A DNA stretch of 64,000 bases from Trichomonas vaginalis G3 (GCF_026262505.1 NC_067203.1:5952001-6016000); one strand, 5' to 3'. Shown: positions 21,537 through 31,422, numbered from the stretch's first letter. Numbers and translations: made by a program. Notes: generated by a model not told the origin, from the letters alone.

Positions 21537-24399
21537 CAATGATAAATATGAAAAGAAAGAGAATTCCATCAAACAATGATAAATGTGAAATGAAAGAGAA
21601 TGTCATAAAACAGTGATAAATATGAAAAGATAAAGAATTCCATAAATCAATGAGAAATATGAAAAGGTAAAGAATTCCATAAATCAATGATAAATATGAA
21701 AAGAAAAAGAATACGGTAAAGCAATGATGAATATGAAAAGAAAGAGAATGTCATAAAATAGTGATAAATATGAAAAGAAAGAGAAGGAGATAAAACATTG
21801 ATGAATATGAAAAGAAATAGAATGTAATAAAACAATGATAAATATGAAAAGAAAGAGAATGTCATAAAGCAATGATAAATATGAATTGAAAGAGAATGTC
21901 ATAAAACAATGATAAATATGAAGAGAAAGAAAATGTTATAAAACAATTATGAATATGAAATGAAAGAAAATTATTTAAAACAATGATAAATATGAATAGA
22001 AAGAGAATAAGTTTCTTGTTAACATCAGCACCATGTTCAACTAGGAATTGGACAATTTCGATTGATTTCGCTTTGATTGCAATACTAAGGGGGCATTCAT
22101 TAAAATAGAGAGAATGTAATAAAACAAAGATTAATATGAAAAGAAAGGGAATGTAATAAAATAATGATAAGCATGAAGAGAAAGAGAATGTACTTATATA
22201 ATGATAAACATGAAAAGAATGATAATTTTATAAACCAATGATCAATATCAAAAGAAAGAGAGTGTCAATAACCTATGTAAAATATAATATTAAAGAGAAT
22301 AAAATAAAATAATGATAGGCATGAAAAGAAAGAGAATATCATACAACGATGATAAATATTAAAAGATTGAAAATTTCATTAAACAATGATAAATATGGAA
22401 TGAAAGAGAATATCATTAAATAATGATAAATATTATAAGAAAGAGGATGTAATAAAGCAATGATAAATATAAAAAGAAAGACAATTCCATAAAACAATGA
22501 TATATATGAAAAGAAAGATAATTTCATAAAACAAATGATACATATGAAAAGAATGAAAATTTTATAAAACAATGATAATTTTGAAAAGAATCAAAATTAC
22601 ATAAAACAACAATAAATATAAAGAGAAAATGAATTTTATAAATCAATGATAAAAATAAAGAGAAAATGAATTTTATAAAGCAATGATAAACATGGAAAGA
22701 AAGAAAATAAGTTCCTTGTTAACATCAGCACCATGTTCAACTAGGTCCTTGACAATTTCGATTGAATTCGTTCTGATTGCAATACTAAGGGGGCATTCAT
22801 TAAAATAGAGAGAATGTAATAAAACAAAGATTAATATGAAAAGAAAGGGAATGTAATAAAATAATGATAAGCATGAAGAGAAAGAGAATGTACTTATATA
22901 ATGATAAACATGAAAAGAATGATAATTTTATAAACCAATGATCAATATGAAAAGAAAGAGAATTCTATCAAACAATGTTAAATATGAAAAGATAGAGAAT
23001 GGGATAAAACAATGATAAATATGAATAGAAAAAGTATTCCATAAATCAATGATGAATATGAAAAGAAAGAGAATTCCATAAACCAATGATAAATGTATAA
23101 AGAACGAGAATGTCATAAAACAATGATAAATATGAAAAGAAAGAGAAATCTATCAAACAATGATAAATATGATAAGAAAGAGAATTCTATCAAACAATGA
23201 TAAATATGAAGAGAAAGGAAATGAAAATTTTGTCGATGTTGGCCCCATTATAAATTAAGCAAGATGCAACATCATAATTTCCAAAGTGCATGCTTTTTGC
23301 TATTGAATTAAAAGTTTGTCCACAATTTGATTGAAGGTACTCAGCAATTTCATAATTATGGTAAGAAACTGCTGTATCAATCAAGTCATCAAATGATTGA
23401 CCATCTTCGATCATTTGCATAAATATGTTTTTATTTCCTCCTTGACAAGCTAATATTGGAGAGCTAATATCGTATTTAGCTCCCATATTTTTCAAGTAGT
23501 TGAAACATAATTCGGATCCGTATTTAATAGCACAATCAAGTGGCGTGAAATCATGATCCATTTCTTTATTAACTTTAAGTTTTGGGAATTTAGTTTTAAG
23601 TTCATCAACTTTATCATATGCAATATAATATAACGGGGATGTTTTTGGAAATAAAGTGAGATATTCTTCTTGTTTCCTGAAAGGTGCTAATTCTTGCAAT
23701 TTAAGTCCTTTATAATATAACAATGCTGTCAAATTAGAATTTTTCGGCTTGAGGGTGAATGAAAATTTGTTTGATATATCGAAATAAAGTTCTGTAAATA
23801 ATTTAATATCTTTATGACGAATTGATGAAAAGACATCAATCAAGTTGAGTGCTATTTGGATAGAAATTTTAGAAGTTGTAATTAATTCTATAATTTGTGA
23901 AGTTACTTGTGTAATATTTTTGGAATTGACACCCCAAATAATTTTTGAAGCTTGATCAGGGTATTCGAATACTTCATTTGGCTTGAGATGACTGAAGTCA
24001 CATCCAATAGCATGGTTTGAGCGTGACATGCTTTGAAAATTTCTGTTTGCCACTTTTTGGACAAAATTCTTTCTATGCAACAAACTAATCCCGAATACGT
24101 AATAATTGTTTTCCAGAACCTTTGAAATACGATACCGTATTCAAAATTTTCCATTGAAAAAATTTTTAGCTAAGGAAAGGATCTGGCTGTCAGAAATTTA
24201 AGTAAATTTTAATGTAATTATGAGTTGTTTTTTAGTGTGTTGTTTATTTTTTCGGGATGTATAAAAATAATAAAAAATTCGCATGAACAACTTCAAGCGG
24301 ATTTTTCCCAGTAAGAAAACCCAAACTTCCTTTAATTGTGGAGAGAGATTGAAGTTTTCTTCATGTATTGTAGTTTAGTACTTACATTAATGTCAGAAA

Positions 24400-24975
24400 C
24401 AGTGTTGACATATCTGGAATTAGTAAGATCTCCACTCAGTCTTCCATGAGGTTTCTGCAAGCCAGAACCACAACACTTATGCAGTCTGGCTATTAGGATA
24501 TAGTAGCTAGGCTGTATAACTATTGTGCCTCTTGAGATATCAGTTATACGTTATTGCCCTAATGAGCTACACTACTACTCCTTGATATACGAAGTGTCAA
24601 GGATGTAATTTTGGTCGAATGAGGCAATGTTCCTTACGAAGTCTCTTATCGAATGAGAGGTTTCGCAAGAACTTTGCCTCAAAGTACTCCTAGTACTCTT
24701 CTTTGGTTGCCAAATTGCCAATTATTCCGTAGTATGTCGAATTGGACAAAATCCTACAGAAGTCTCTCATTCGATGAGAGGTCTAGGAGGAACTTCGTCA
24801 TAAAGTAGTATGCTTGTAGTTTCTGACCTGCAAAAAGTCAGAGACTGTAAATTTATTCGACTAGGACAGAGCTTTTCTAAAGTCCCTCTTTTGATGAGAG
24901 GTCTTGGAAGAATTCTGCCCTAGTGTAATGCAGTTGTGGTACTTGGTCCACAAAGAGCGAGGGAGCATATCTATA
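24400..24975. other. Hairpin-rich tandem repeat, candidate structured RNA or decayed element
   Basis: Three diverged units of about 120 bp share a core AAGTC(T/C)CTC...GATGAGAGGT at 24640-24661, 24761-24782 and 24881-24902. Each core forms a hairpin (CTCTCAT, loop TCG, ATGAGAG in the second). Each lies inside an outer stem: GAGGCAA/TTGCCTC with GTTC/GAAC (24621-24680), TCCT/AGGA (24752-24788), and CTAGG.CAGA/TCTG.CCTAG (24861-24923). Further stems occur between and upstream (TATAACT/AGTTATA near 24515-24550, CCTTGA/TCAAGG near 24580, AGT.TCTGAC/GTCAGA.ACT near 24820-24848). The paired arms vary while pairing is kept. No coding frame. Less AT-rich than its surroundings. Confidence 0.6.
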
Positions 24976-25322
24976 ATTCGTTTATGCTGAAGTTATCTGT
25001 AATTAATAAATGTGCTTTGAATAGTTATTACAAATTGCTGCATTACGCCAGTTTATTTAACCTCTGAATTCATAAAACTCAAATGAGATAACATTACAGT
25101 CTTGTCAAAAAAAATCTTGAATAATACAAGTATCTAGAATAAAATTCTATTTTTATCGGCTTTTCCATTGTTATTGCATCACATCATATCCATTGACTTA
25201 ATCAAAATTCATAAAATATATCCGAAATCGTTATGGTCAATGTTTTTCTACAGGTATATCTTAGTATTTTTTTTCTTCTAATGAATTTAAGGGGTAACCC
25301 ACATGATAAAACGTAAATGTGT

Positions 25323-25327
25323 CCTTT
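25323..25327 (+). promoter_or_regulatory. CCTTT (M5-like initiator) before the ankyrin gene
   Basis: CCTTT lies about 15 nt upstream of the ATG at 25342. M5 (CCTTT) is a described alternative initiator in T. vaginalis; function here is inferred from position. Confidence 0.45.
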
Positions 25328-25341
25328 TTTAAAAAATATTA

Positions 25342-26978
25342 ATGTCCGAGCAAGACGTTGATCCAAGCAAATACAACCAACTACGAAGTATCTGCAAATA
25401 CTATATCGATTCATATCTTGCATTGTATCAGCTAAAAACAGAAAAAGAAGAAGAAATAAAGTCAATTTACAAAATGATCAAAACAGAATTGATTGATTCA
25501 AAGAAATATCTTCCCACAAATGCTATTAAAGATATTTTAGATATCATTCCATATAATAATCGCTATACAAAGTCATATTTATATCTTGCCAAACTCATAT
25601 CTGATGATTACCATATCACAGAGGTCAGCAGTGTTGCAACTATTTCAAACTTCCTGTTTTATAAAGAGTATGGAATTAAATTAGACAAATCTGCCAATTT
25701 TGAAAAAGTTAACTCAAAAAATCTGGATATTTATACAGAAAATACAATTTACAGGGCAATTATGTATAATGACAAAGAAAGATTCATCACATTCACTGAA
25801 AGTGATGAATTTGATATAGATCAAAGACTTAAAAGCAACTTATATCCAGACTCCTACAAAGGATATTCATTTCTTGAATTGTGTTGTTACCATGGATCTG
25901 TTGATTGTTTCAAGTTTTTAAGAACGAAATTTAAATCAGAAATAACTGAAACATGTCTTGAATTTTCATTTTTAGGAGGAAATACAGAGATCATGAGTGA
26001 ATGTTTGAAATATCAAAAACCAGATTTATGGTGCATGAAATATGCAATTATTTCACACAACATTGATTTTGTTACATTCTTGATGAATGAATACAATATA
26101 GAGATCTATTTAGAATATTGTGGAATTTACAATAATCTTGAATCCTTTTTAGTTTATTTCGATCAAATTAATGATATATACAAATCCTTATCCGAATACT
26201 ATATAAACAAATGTTTCGTTTATTCAGCGATATTTGACGTTCCATCCTTTTTGGAATACCTCCTTTCACATGGTACGAATATCAATGTAAAAGATAAAGA
26301 TGGAAAAACCGCACTTCATGTTGCATCATGTTATAATAGGAAAGAAACTGCAGAAGTTCTTATTTCACATGGTGCGAATATCAATGAAAAAACTGATAAT
26401 GGAATAACTGCACTTTATATTGCAGCAGAAAAAATAGTAAAGAAACTGCGGAATTTCTTATTTCACATGGTGCAAATATCAATGAAAAAGATATATATGG
26501 AAAAACCGCACTTCATATTGCAGCAGAAAATAACAGAAAAGAAATTGCAGAAGTTCTTATTTCGCATGGTGCTAATGTCAATGAAAAAACTGATAGTGGA
26601 AGAACCGCACTTCTTATTGCTGCTCATTATAATAGGAAAGAAACTGCGGAATTTCTTATTTCACATGGTGCTAATATCAATGAAAAAGATATATATGGAC
26701 AAACTGCACTTCATATTGCAGCAGAAAATAACAGAAAAGAAATTGCAGAAGTTCTTATTTCGCATGGTGCGAATATCAATGAAAAAGATGAAAATGGAAA
26801 AACCGCACTTCATATTGCAGCAGAAAATAACAGAAAAGAAATTGCAGAAGTTCTGATTTCGCATGGTGCGAATATCAATGAAAAAACTAATAATGGAGAA
26901 ACCGCACTTCATATTGCAGCAAGGTATAATAGTAAAGAAACTGCAGAATTTCTCATTTCACATAGTGCGGAAAAATAA
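25342..26978 (+). pseudogene. Ankyrin-repeat (DUF3447-type) gene with one frameshift
   Basis: Starts MSEQDVDPSKYNQLR. About 300 residues of helical N-terminal domain (LIDSKK, NNRYTKSYLYLAKL, FLELCCYHG, CMKYAIISHNIDFVTF) precede ankyrin repeats (TNINVKDKDGKTALH). In the second or third repeat the frame shifts: GCAGCAGAAAAAATAGT (26421-26437) lacks one base relative to the GAAAATAATAG found in sister repeats. The continuous frame then runs in a meaningless phase to 26856. In the other phase seven more ankyrin repeats continue to SAEK and a TAA at 26976. Either a recent pseudogene or a sequence error in an A run. The last repeat is cut in the middle of a unit. Confidence 0.8.
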
Positions 26979-27447
26979 TGTTCTTACATAAGACATTCTT
27001 TAGTTTTTTGGTATTTTCAAAAAAAGATTTTTGGATTGATAGTAAAACAATCGTTTATTAGATGTGATGTGTTATATTATATTCATCCTCGTGAAATTGC
27101 ACATGAATTCACTGGATACAGTCTTCCAAAAATGCACTACATGTTTATGAAGAATTTCAATCTGGATAGCAAACGAAATACAATATGTAGAATAAAAAGC
27201 CGACCAAAAATCGACATTTCACAAATTTTGTTAAGCTTCAGACAGAATTGAACTCAAAATACAAGCCTATTCAATGGAATATCATTGAAATGTAAACTAA
27301 GCTTGGAAAGCCACAAACTATAAATGTACGGCCAGTAAGGATTCATTCTTACTCATTGAAGAAGAAATTAACTGAGGATTCTTCGAAGAAATGATTTTAT
27401 TTTTTGAAGTATGATTTTTTGTTATTTCAAAAAGTGACATTTTTATT
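26979..27447. other. Intergenic, degenerate
   Basis: Contains a short frame (27036-27251) with no recognisable domain. An AAAAGTGACA motif lies at 27430-27439 just before the next frame. Confidence 0.45.
27430..27439 (+). promoter_or_regulatory. AAAAGTGACA motif before the two-TM gene
   Basis: Same ten bases as at 4035 and 46621, here 8 nt before the open frame. Position suggests a start-proximal promoter element; inference only. Confidence 0.35.
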
Positions 27448-27858
27448 TTGAAGAAAGCATCACAGTTTCTTCTAAAGGTAAATCATTACCTTTATCTAGC
27501 ATTTCGAATTGGCATATTTCTTTTGCTATATTTACTCTTTTTGAGCGCTTTTTATGACTTGGTTAATATTGCAAAAAATAATAAGCAGTTAAATAAAGCA
27601 AAAATTCAAGAAGTAGAGTTAAAACTTAAAGATAATAGATGTTATGATAATAAATTAATGCCACAACAAATTAAAATTTGCAATCGTTACAGAGAACAAC
27701 TTAATAGCCTTAAAGGATCGTGTAAATCAATATTAATTGACTACATTAAAAATTCTATTCAAGATTTTGCATTCAATTTAAACTACCGCGCAATAATTTT
27801 ATTAATTTTGCTTTACATATTTATAAGACGCATAAGCAAGATCAAAAAGATAATTTAA
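27448..27858 (+). CDS. Small two-TM protein with a Cys-containing middle domain, possibly Brr6/Brl1-like
   Basis: 136 codons from a TTG at 27448; no ATG exists between the upstream in-frame stop and the first TM, so the start is uncertain. TM1 is about residues 18-40, and TM2 about 114-130 with a basic tail (RRISKIKK). Between them lies a hydrophilic domain with three cysteines (NRCYDN, KICNRY, GSCKS). The layout TM, Cys-rich domain of about 70 residues, TM, and the Cys spacing recall Brr6/Brl1 nuclear-envelope proteins involved in nuclear pore assembly; I hold this loosely. An AAAAGTGACA motif ends 8 nt upstream. The stop is TAAA. Confidence 0.5.
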   Translation: MKKASQFLLKVNHYLYLAFRIGIFLLLYLLFLSAFYDLVNIAKNNKQLNKAKIQEVELKLKDNRCYDNKLMPQQIKICNRYREQLNSLKGSCKSILIDYIKNSIQDFAFNLNYRAIILLILLYIFIRRISKIKKII

Positions 27859-27878
27859 ATAAATTTCTAGATTCGATG

Positions 27879-29270
27879 TTACTGGATATCGTTTATTAGC
27901 TCAAAAAGTAAATCAACTTCTTCAATTTCGCTTGATTCAGAAATATTTTCAAGAAGCTCCGAAAATACATTTCTTGTTATGTCTATTAAGCTTGTTCTTA
28001 TCTCAGAACTTGGTGCGGAATTGATCAATCTGAGCATTGACATACAAAAATACTTTTGAAGCTCAGAACTATTAGAAACTACATCAACAAACCCTTCCAA
28101 AACCCCATTTTCCAATAAATTGAAAAATAAATTAAATTCTCCTTGATAAAATGCGGCAAAGCAGACTTGCGATACATTACATTTCATTGAATACGAGTAT
28201 TCATCGAAAACATTAATGAAATATGGCACCAGAATTTGATTTACTATTTGAGCCATTTCTTTATTGTCAGCAATTAGATTATTTAGAAGCTGAAGGCACG
28301 ATGAAGCCTGGGGATCAAACGGTTGTTCATTATAAATTTTAATTATTCTTTCTATCGGAATTATTTTTAATAAATTTTGGTATTCTTCTGAATTACTGGA
28401 TAATATACTAGTTAAGTTTATGTAAATGGAAATTATTTGTTTCCATGTAGATGATGCTTTCGGATTATTCAATAATTCATTTAATAAAGTCAAAATATTT
28501 GAATTTGATAAATTCGATACACCCTCTGGGTATTTAATAGATTCCGAAATAATATTTAATGCAATACCAAATATGTCTAAATTATCACTTAATTTTTGAA
28601 CTAAAATAGGAATAATTTCATAAACATATTCGCAAATGCTCTCTAATAATGATGAACCATCTGGAGTAACTAATATAACTTGAAGAAAGTGTAAAAAATT
28701 CAATATAGCACAATGAATATTTGTATTATTTTGAGTAATATCTAAATTAAGCATATATTTGATGAGCTTGTTAAGAATATTAGATGAAACAAATACATCA
28801 AATCCTTTTTTGTCTTGAAGTATTATTCCAAAAAATCTAAGGATATTTTCAATTGTGAAATCATCATTAACATTTACAATATAAAGTAACGCTTCGAAAA
28901 CGTTTATATCCAATAATATATCATGAAAACCACCGACTTTTGTTGAGAGTTGCAAGAAAGTCCATATATTTTTAGCTATTTCTTGTGACGCAGTATCGTT
29001 ACTTGAATCATTATAAATTCTAGTTAGTATTTCAAATAAAATGAGGTTGATGTTAAAATTATACGTTTGAGGCCCAGAATTAGACAAAATTGTGTTAATT
29101 TGCAGAATATATTCAAGAGATCTTTCAAAATCCTCATTTAAAAACGAATCTGTAAATGATTGAATTAATTCATCAATAGATTTATTAGAATTAACGCCAG
29201 ATGTATACGAATTCTCTTGTTGTTTGAATAACATATCTGTTAATAAAGGATCTCTATTATGTCTTTGCAT
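27879..29270 (-). CDS. Armadillo/HEAT-like helical protein, paralogue B
   Basis: 463 residues, start MQRHNRDPLL. A 35-residue polar N-terminus is followed by about nine helical repeats (ILRFFGIILQDKKGF, ALNIISESIKYPEG, CLQLLNNLIADNKEM, LEGFVDVVSNSSEL) and an acidic end (SESSEIEEVDLLFEL). No TM or catalytic motif. Same architecture as 16231-17553 and 50367-51785. A protein-interaction solenoid is the likely fold; partner unknown. Convergent with the two-TM gene, 20 bp between stops. Confidence 0.65.
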   Translation of the reverse strand: MQRHNRDPLLTDMLFKQQENSYTSGVNSNKSIDELIQSFTDSFLNEDFERSLEYILQINTILSNSGPQTYNFNINLILFEILTRIYNDSSNDTASQEIAKNIWTFLQLSTKVGGFHDILLDINVFEALLYIVNVNDDFTIENILRFFGIILQDKKGFDVFVSSNILNKLIKYMLNLDITQNNTNIHCAILNFLHFLQVILVTPDGSSLLESICEYVYEIIPILVQKLSDNLDIFGIALNIISESIKYPEGVSNLSNSNILTLLNELLNNPKASSTWKQIISIYINLTSILSSNSEEYQNLLKIIPIERIIKIYNEQPFDPQASSCLQLLNNLIADNKEMAQIVNQILVPYFINVFDEYSYSMKCNVSQVCFAAFYQGEFNLFFNLLENGVLEGFVDVVSNSSELQKYFCMSMLRLINSAPSSEIRTSLIDITRNVFSELLENISESSEIEEVDLLFELINDIQ

Positions 29271-29516
29271 TCAATACAAACCAAAATTAAGAAAATGGCA
29301 CTTTTGTTCTCTTTTTTAGAAATTTCGATCTTGTTGTTGTGATGATTAACGTCATTGTGCAAATGATTTGCATAGCCTCGAAAAATCAGCAATAATCGAT
29401 AAACTTAGCATTTATAGACCAAAAAAGGTATTAAATTTAGTAATAAAAGTGTTTTATTATATTATCATCTCTGATAATACATCTGATGTTAACATACAAA
29501 AAATTTTGATAGATTT

Positions 29517-30566
29517 TTAGTTTTCTTTCTTTTCTTCTTCCTCATCCGGAACTTCGACTGCATCATCATCAGCATTAGCGAACTTTTCACTTAATTCGAG
29601 ATCATCTGGGGAAGCTTCAATCTGATTATTAGCTTTTCTTGCTTCTTCTTGCTTAGCCTTGGCCTTATCTTGCATTTCGAAGATAGAGTATGCAATTGTA
29701 CCAATCATACCAAGTGTTAAACCACAAATCTTCTTGAATTTTTGATCAGCTGTTTCTTCAACGTTCTTGTCCAAGAAAATAAGGCCGAAGACGAAAATAA
29801 GGATTGTCTTTGCATGGCCAACGACTTGGAATGTAACTGGTGAAGCTTTGCCGATAATTGAAATTCCGAAAACATTTGCCCAAACAGCGATCATGCCTGT
29901 CATGAATGTCCAGAAGAGCTCTGGTCCTTTGAACTCGTGCTTCAAAATTGAGTTATCGCCAAAGAATTCGTAGAAAACGGCGCAGAAGAAGCTGATTATG
30001 GTCATTGGAAGGGAGTTTGCAAGCTGGTATGATGGGCCACTGATGTGATAAGTATTAGAGATAACATTTGTCTGGATTTGGAAGATAACGTTGAAGAAAA
30101 TGTAAATTGCAGAAACAATTGAACCGTTAAGATTTACACTTACTTCGTTGACTGTGAATAATGCAACACCAAGAAGTAATACGCCGAGGGTGCAAAGGGT
30201 TCTGAAAGGTGTCTTCTTGTGATAATAAAAGTAGTTTGTAGCGACCATTGCTGGGATACAAAGAAGCTTCGTCAATTGGTAAAATCCAACAGAGTTGAGC
30301 TTGAGTGAGAAGTTAGCAAAGATAATGCCGGCTACACTTTCAAAAGCGCATGTAATTCTCATTTTGAGAGGCATAGCTGTGGCACGTTCGAAGAACTTTA
30401 ATCTGCAGAGTAATTCAAGAACTCCCCATGTGCAGAAGAAATGGAAGGTAGATAATGAGATTGGCCATCTAAAACCATAGTTTTGCATGACATGTTTATT
30501 CAGCATGATCAATGTTGTTGATGTGGCCATTGAGCCACCAATAAGGAAAGGTGTTCCACATCCCAT
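29517..30566 (-). CDS. Nucleotide-sugar/triose-phosphate-type transporter (SLC35E3-like, DMT superfamily)
   Basis: 349 residues with about ten TM segments and an acidic cytosolic tail (EVPDEEEEKKEN). Family marks: LIMLNKHVMQNYGFRWP in TM1-2 with F.HF..TW, KLNSVGFYQLTKL in the middle, and SPVTFQVVGHAKT near TM9. The last is typical of SLC35E3 and plant UDP-sugar transporter-like members. Likely location is Golgi or ER membrane; substrate cannot be read from sequence. An Inr-like TCATA lies about 13 nt upstream of the start on the gene strand. The stop is TAAA. Confidence 0.8.
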   Translation of the reverse strand: MGCGTPFLIGGSMATSTTLIMLNKHVMQNYGFRWPISLSTFHFFCTWGVLELLCRLKFFERATAMPLKMRITCAFESVAGIIFANFSLKLNSVGFYQLTKLLCIPAMVATNYFYYHKKTPFRTLCTLGVLLLGVALFTVNEVSVNLNGSIVSAIYIFFNVIFQIQTNVISNTYHISGPSYQLANSLPMTIISFFCAVFYEFFGDNSILKHEFKGPELFWTFMTGMIAVWANVFGISIIGKASPVTFQVVGHAKTILIFVFGLIFLDKNVEETADQKFKKICGLTLGMIGTIAYSIFEMQDKAKAKQEEARKANNQIEASPDDLELSEKFANADDDAVEVPDEEEEKKEN

Positions 30567-30579
30567 TTTTTGGATTATG

Positions 30580-30584
30580 AAAAT
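30580..30584 (-). promoter_or_regulatory. Inr-like TCATA upstream of the transporter
   Basis: On the minus strand the sequence TTTTCATAATCC precedes the ATG by about 14 nt and fits the Trichomonas initiator TCA(Y)(W). Confidence 0.45.
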
Positions 30585-30984
30585 TTTATTTTTCAGACCT
30601 CAGATTTTACAACAACACAATATCGACCATCCGTTTTCAGATATATCCTGCTAATGCAGCTCGCAGAAAACAAACAATAACAATATGGGTGTTCCATTAT
30701 TTCTTGATTTCAGATCAAATTCGCAAATTTTCATTTCATAAAAATATTAAAAATGAGTTTTAATTATTAGTAATACAAAATTGATAGTGTAGAAACGCAT
30801 TTAAAGCATTGGATGCTCTTCAATGATAGGAATTTACATCAATATTAGTGAAGATGCTAATATCCAAGAATTTTTGATTGAACTAGATTTTTGCTCAAAA
30901 AATAACATAGCAATCTCCAAATGAATGTTTTCTTTACTTGATATAAAAAAATAGGTATTATGTTCCTTTAAAAATAAATCATAT

Positions 30985-31422
30985 TTAAAATGTAAGCATA
31001 ATCTGAACGAGCTGAGCATAATCAACGTTTTGATCTTTTCCAGTCTTGCTAAATAATTCATCAATCTGTTCATTTGTAAATGGTTGTTTGAGACTTCTAA
31101 GAATTTGACGAACCTGATCCTTTGGAAGCTTTCCAGTTCCCTCTTTATCGAAAACTCTAAATGCATCAACTAATTCCTTTTCTGGATCAGCTTCACGAGC
31201 ATGTTTTGATACAAGGTACATAAATGAATCAAAGTCTATCTTATCAGCACCAACATCAGCAATCATATCCTCTACTTCTTCTGGATATGGATTGAATCCG
31301 AGTGCTCTAAGGAGCTTTCCAAGGACATCTTTTGTAATCATATCATCTCTATCTTCATCAAAAGCATCAAAAGCGTTTTTATAGTTTTCTCTTTCTTGTG
31401 CAGGAATAACACAGGCGCACAT
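30985..31422 (-). CDS. Calmodulin/light-chain-like EF-hand protein B
   Basis: 145 residues, start MCACVIPAQERE. Four EF-hand-like units: the first loop is FDEDRDDMITKDV (Asp at 1, 3, 5 but no Glu at 12), and the third is FDKEGTGKLPKDQ. Loops two and four have lost their ligands. It pairs with the protein at 17799-18227 (about a third or more of residues alike by eye). A light-chain-like protein partner without strong calcium dependence is the most likely role. The stop is TAAA. Confidence 0.75.
   Translation of the reverse strand: MCACVIPAQERENYKNAFDAFDEDRDDMITKDVLGKLLRALGFNPYPEEVEDMIADVGADKIDFDSFMYLVSKHAREADPEKELVDAFRVFDKEGTGKLPKDQVRQILRSLKQPFTNEQIDELFSKTGKDQNVDYAQLVQIMLTF

Larger units (their letters stand above)
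18755..23222. repeat. 37-bp minisatellite arrays interspersed with ankyrin remnants
   Basis: Unit of 37 bp: AATGATAAATATGAAAAG followed by AAAGAGAAT, a variable triplet or so, and ATAAAAC. Arrays occupy roughly 18755-19105, 19200-19620, 19715-22012 (with an inserted element), 22108-22710 and 22805-23222. The ankyrin-to-satellite junctions are alike at each site: GTTAACA(A/T)(G/A)(A/G)A next to AATAAGTTT-like bases on one side and GGGCATTCATT..GAGAGAAT on the other. A block of about 165 bp at 22087-22254 recurs at 22786-22950. Confidence 0.9.
18668..24154 (-). pseudogene. Ankyrin gene with minisatellite arrays between its ankyrin repeats
   Basis: The probable start is MENFEYGIVFQRFW at 24154. 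Near 24056 the family sequence changes frame within a CCAAAAAGT run (RILSK, then VANRNFQSM in the next frame). It continues as a good ankyrin-family N-terminus to NGANIDK (about 23228), where it meets a 37-bp minisatellite and stops at 23190. Five more ankyrin modules (PL.IAI..KS..IV.FLVEHGADVN) remain at about 22712-22805, 22015-22108, 19622-19712, 19108-19200 and 18668-18755, each separated by minisatellite. The last ends LLVEHGATNIK followed by TAA at 18668, a normal family ending. As read, the gene cannot make a continuous protein. Confidence 0.75.

Noticed and set aside
18755..23222. CRISPR-like array
   Set aside because: Units are contiguous and diverged without unique spacers, in a eukaryotic genome.
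24640..24910. Hammerhead ribozyme in the hairpin tandem
   Set aside because: GATGAG looks like part of a CUGAUGAG core, but the GAAA strand and three-way junction cannot be placed.
27036..27251. 71-codon frame downstream of the broken ankyrin gene
   Set aside because: No family resemblance and no promoter motif; may be a decayed remnant but cannot be supported.
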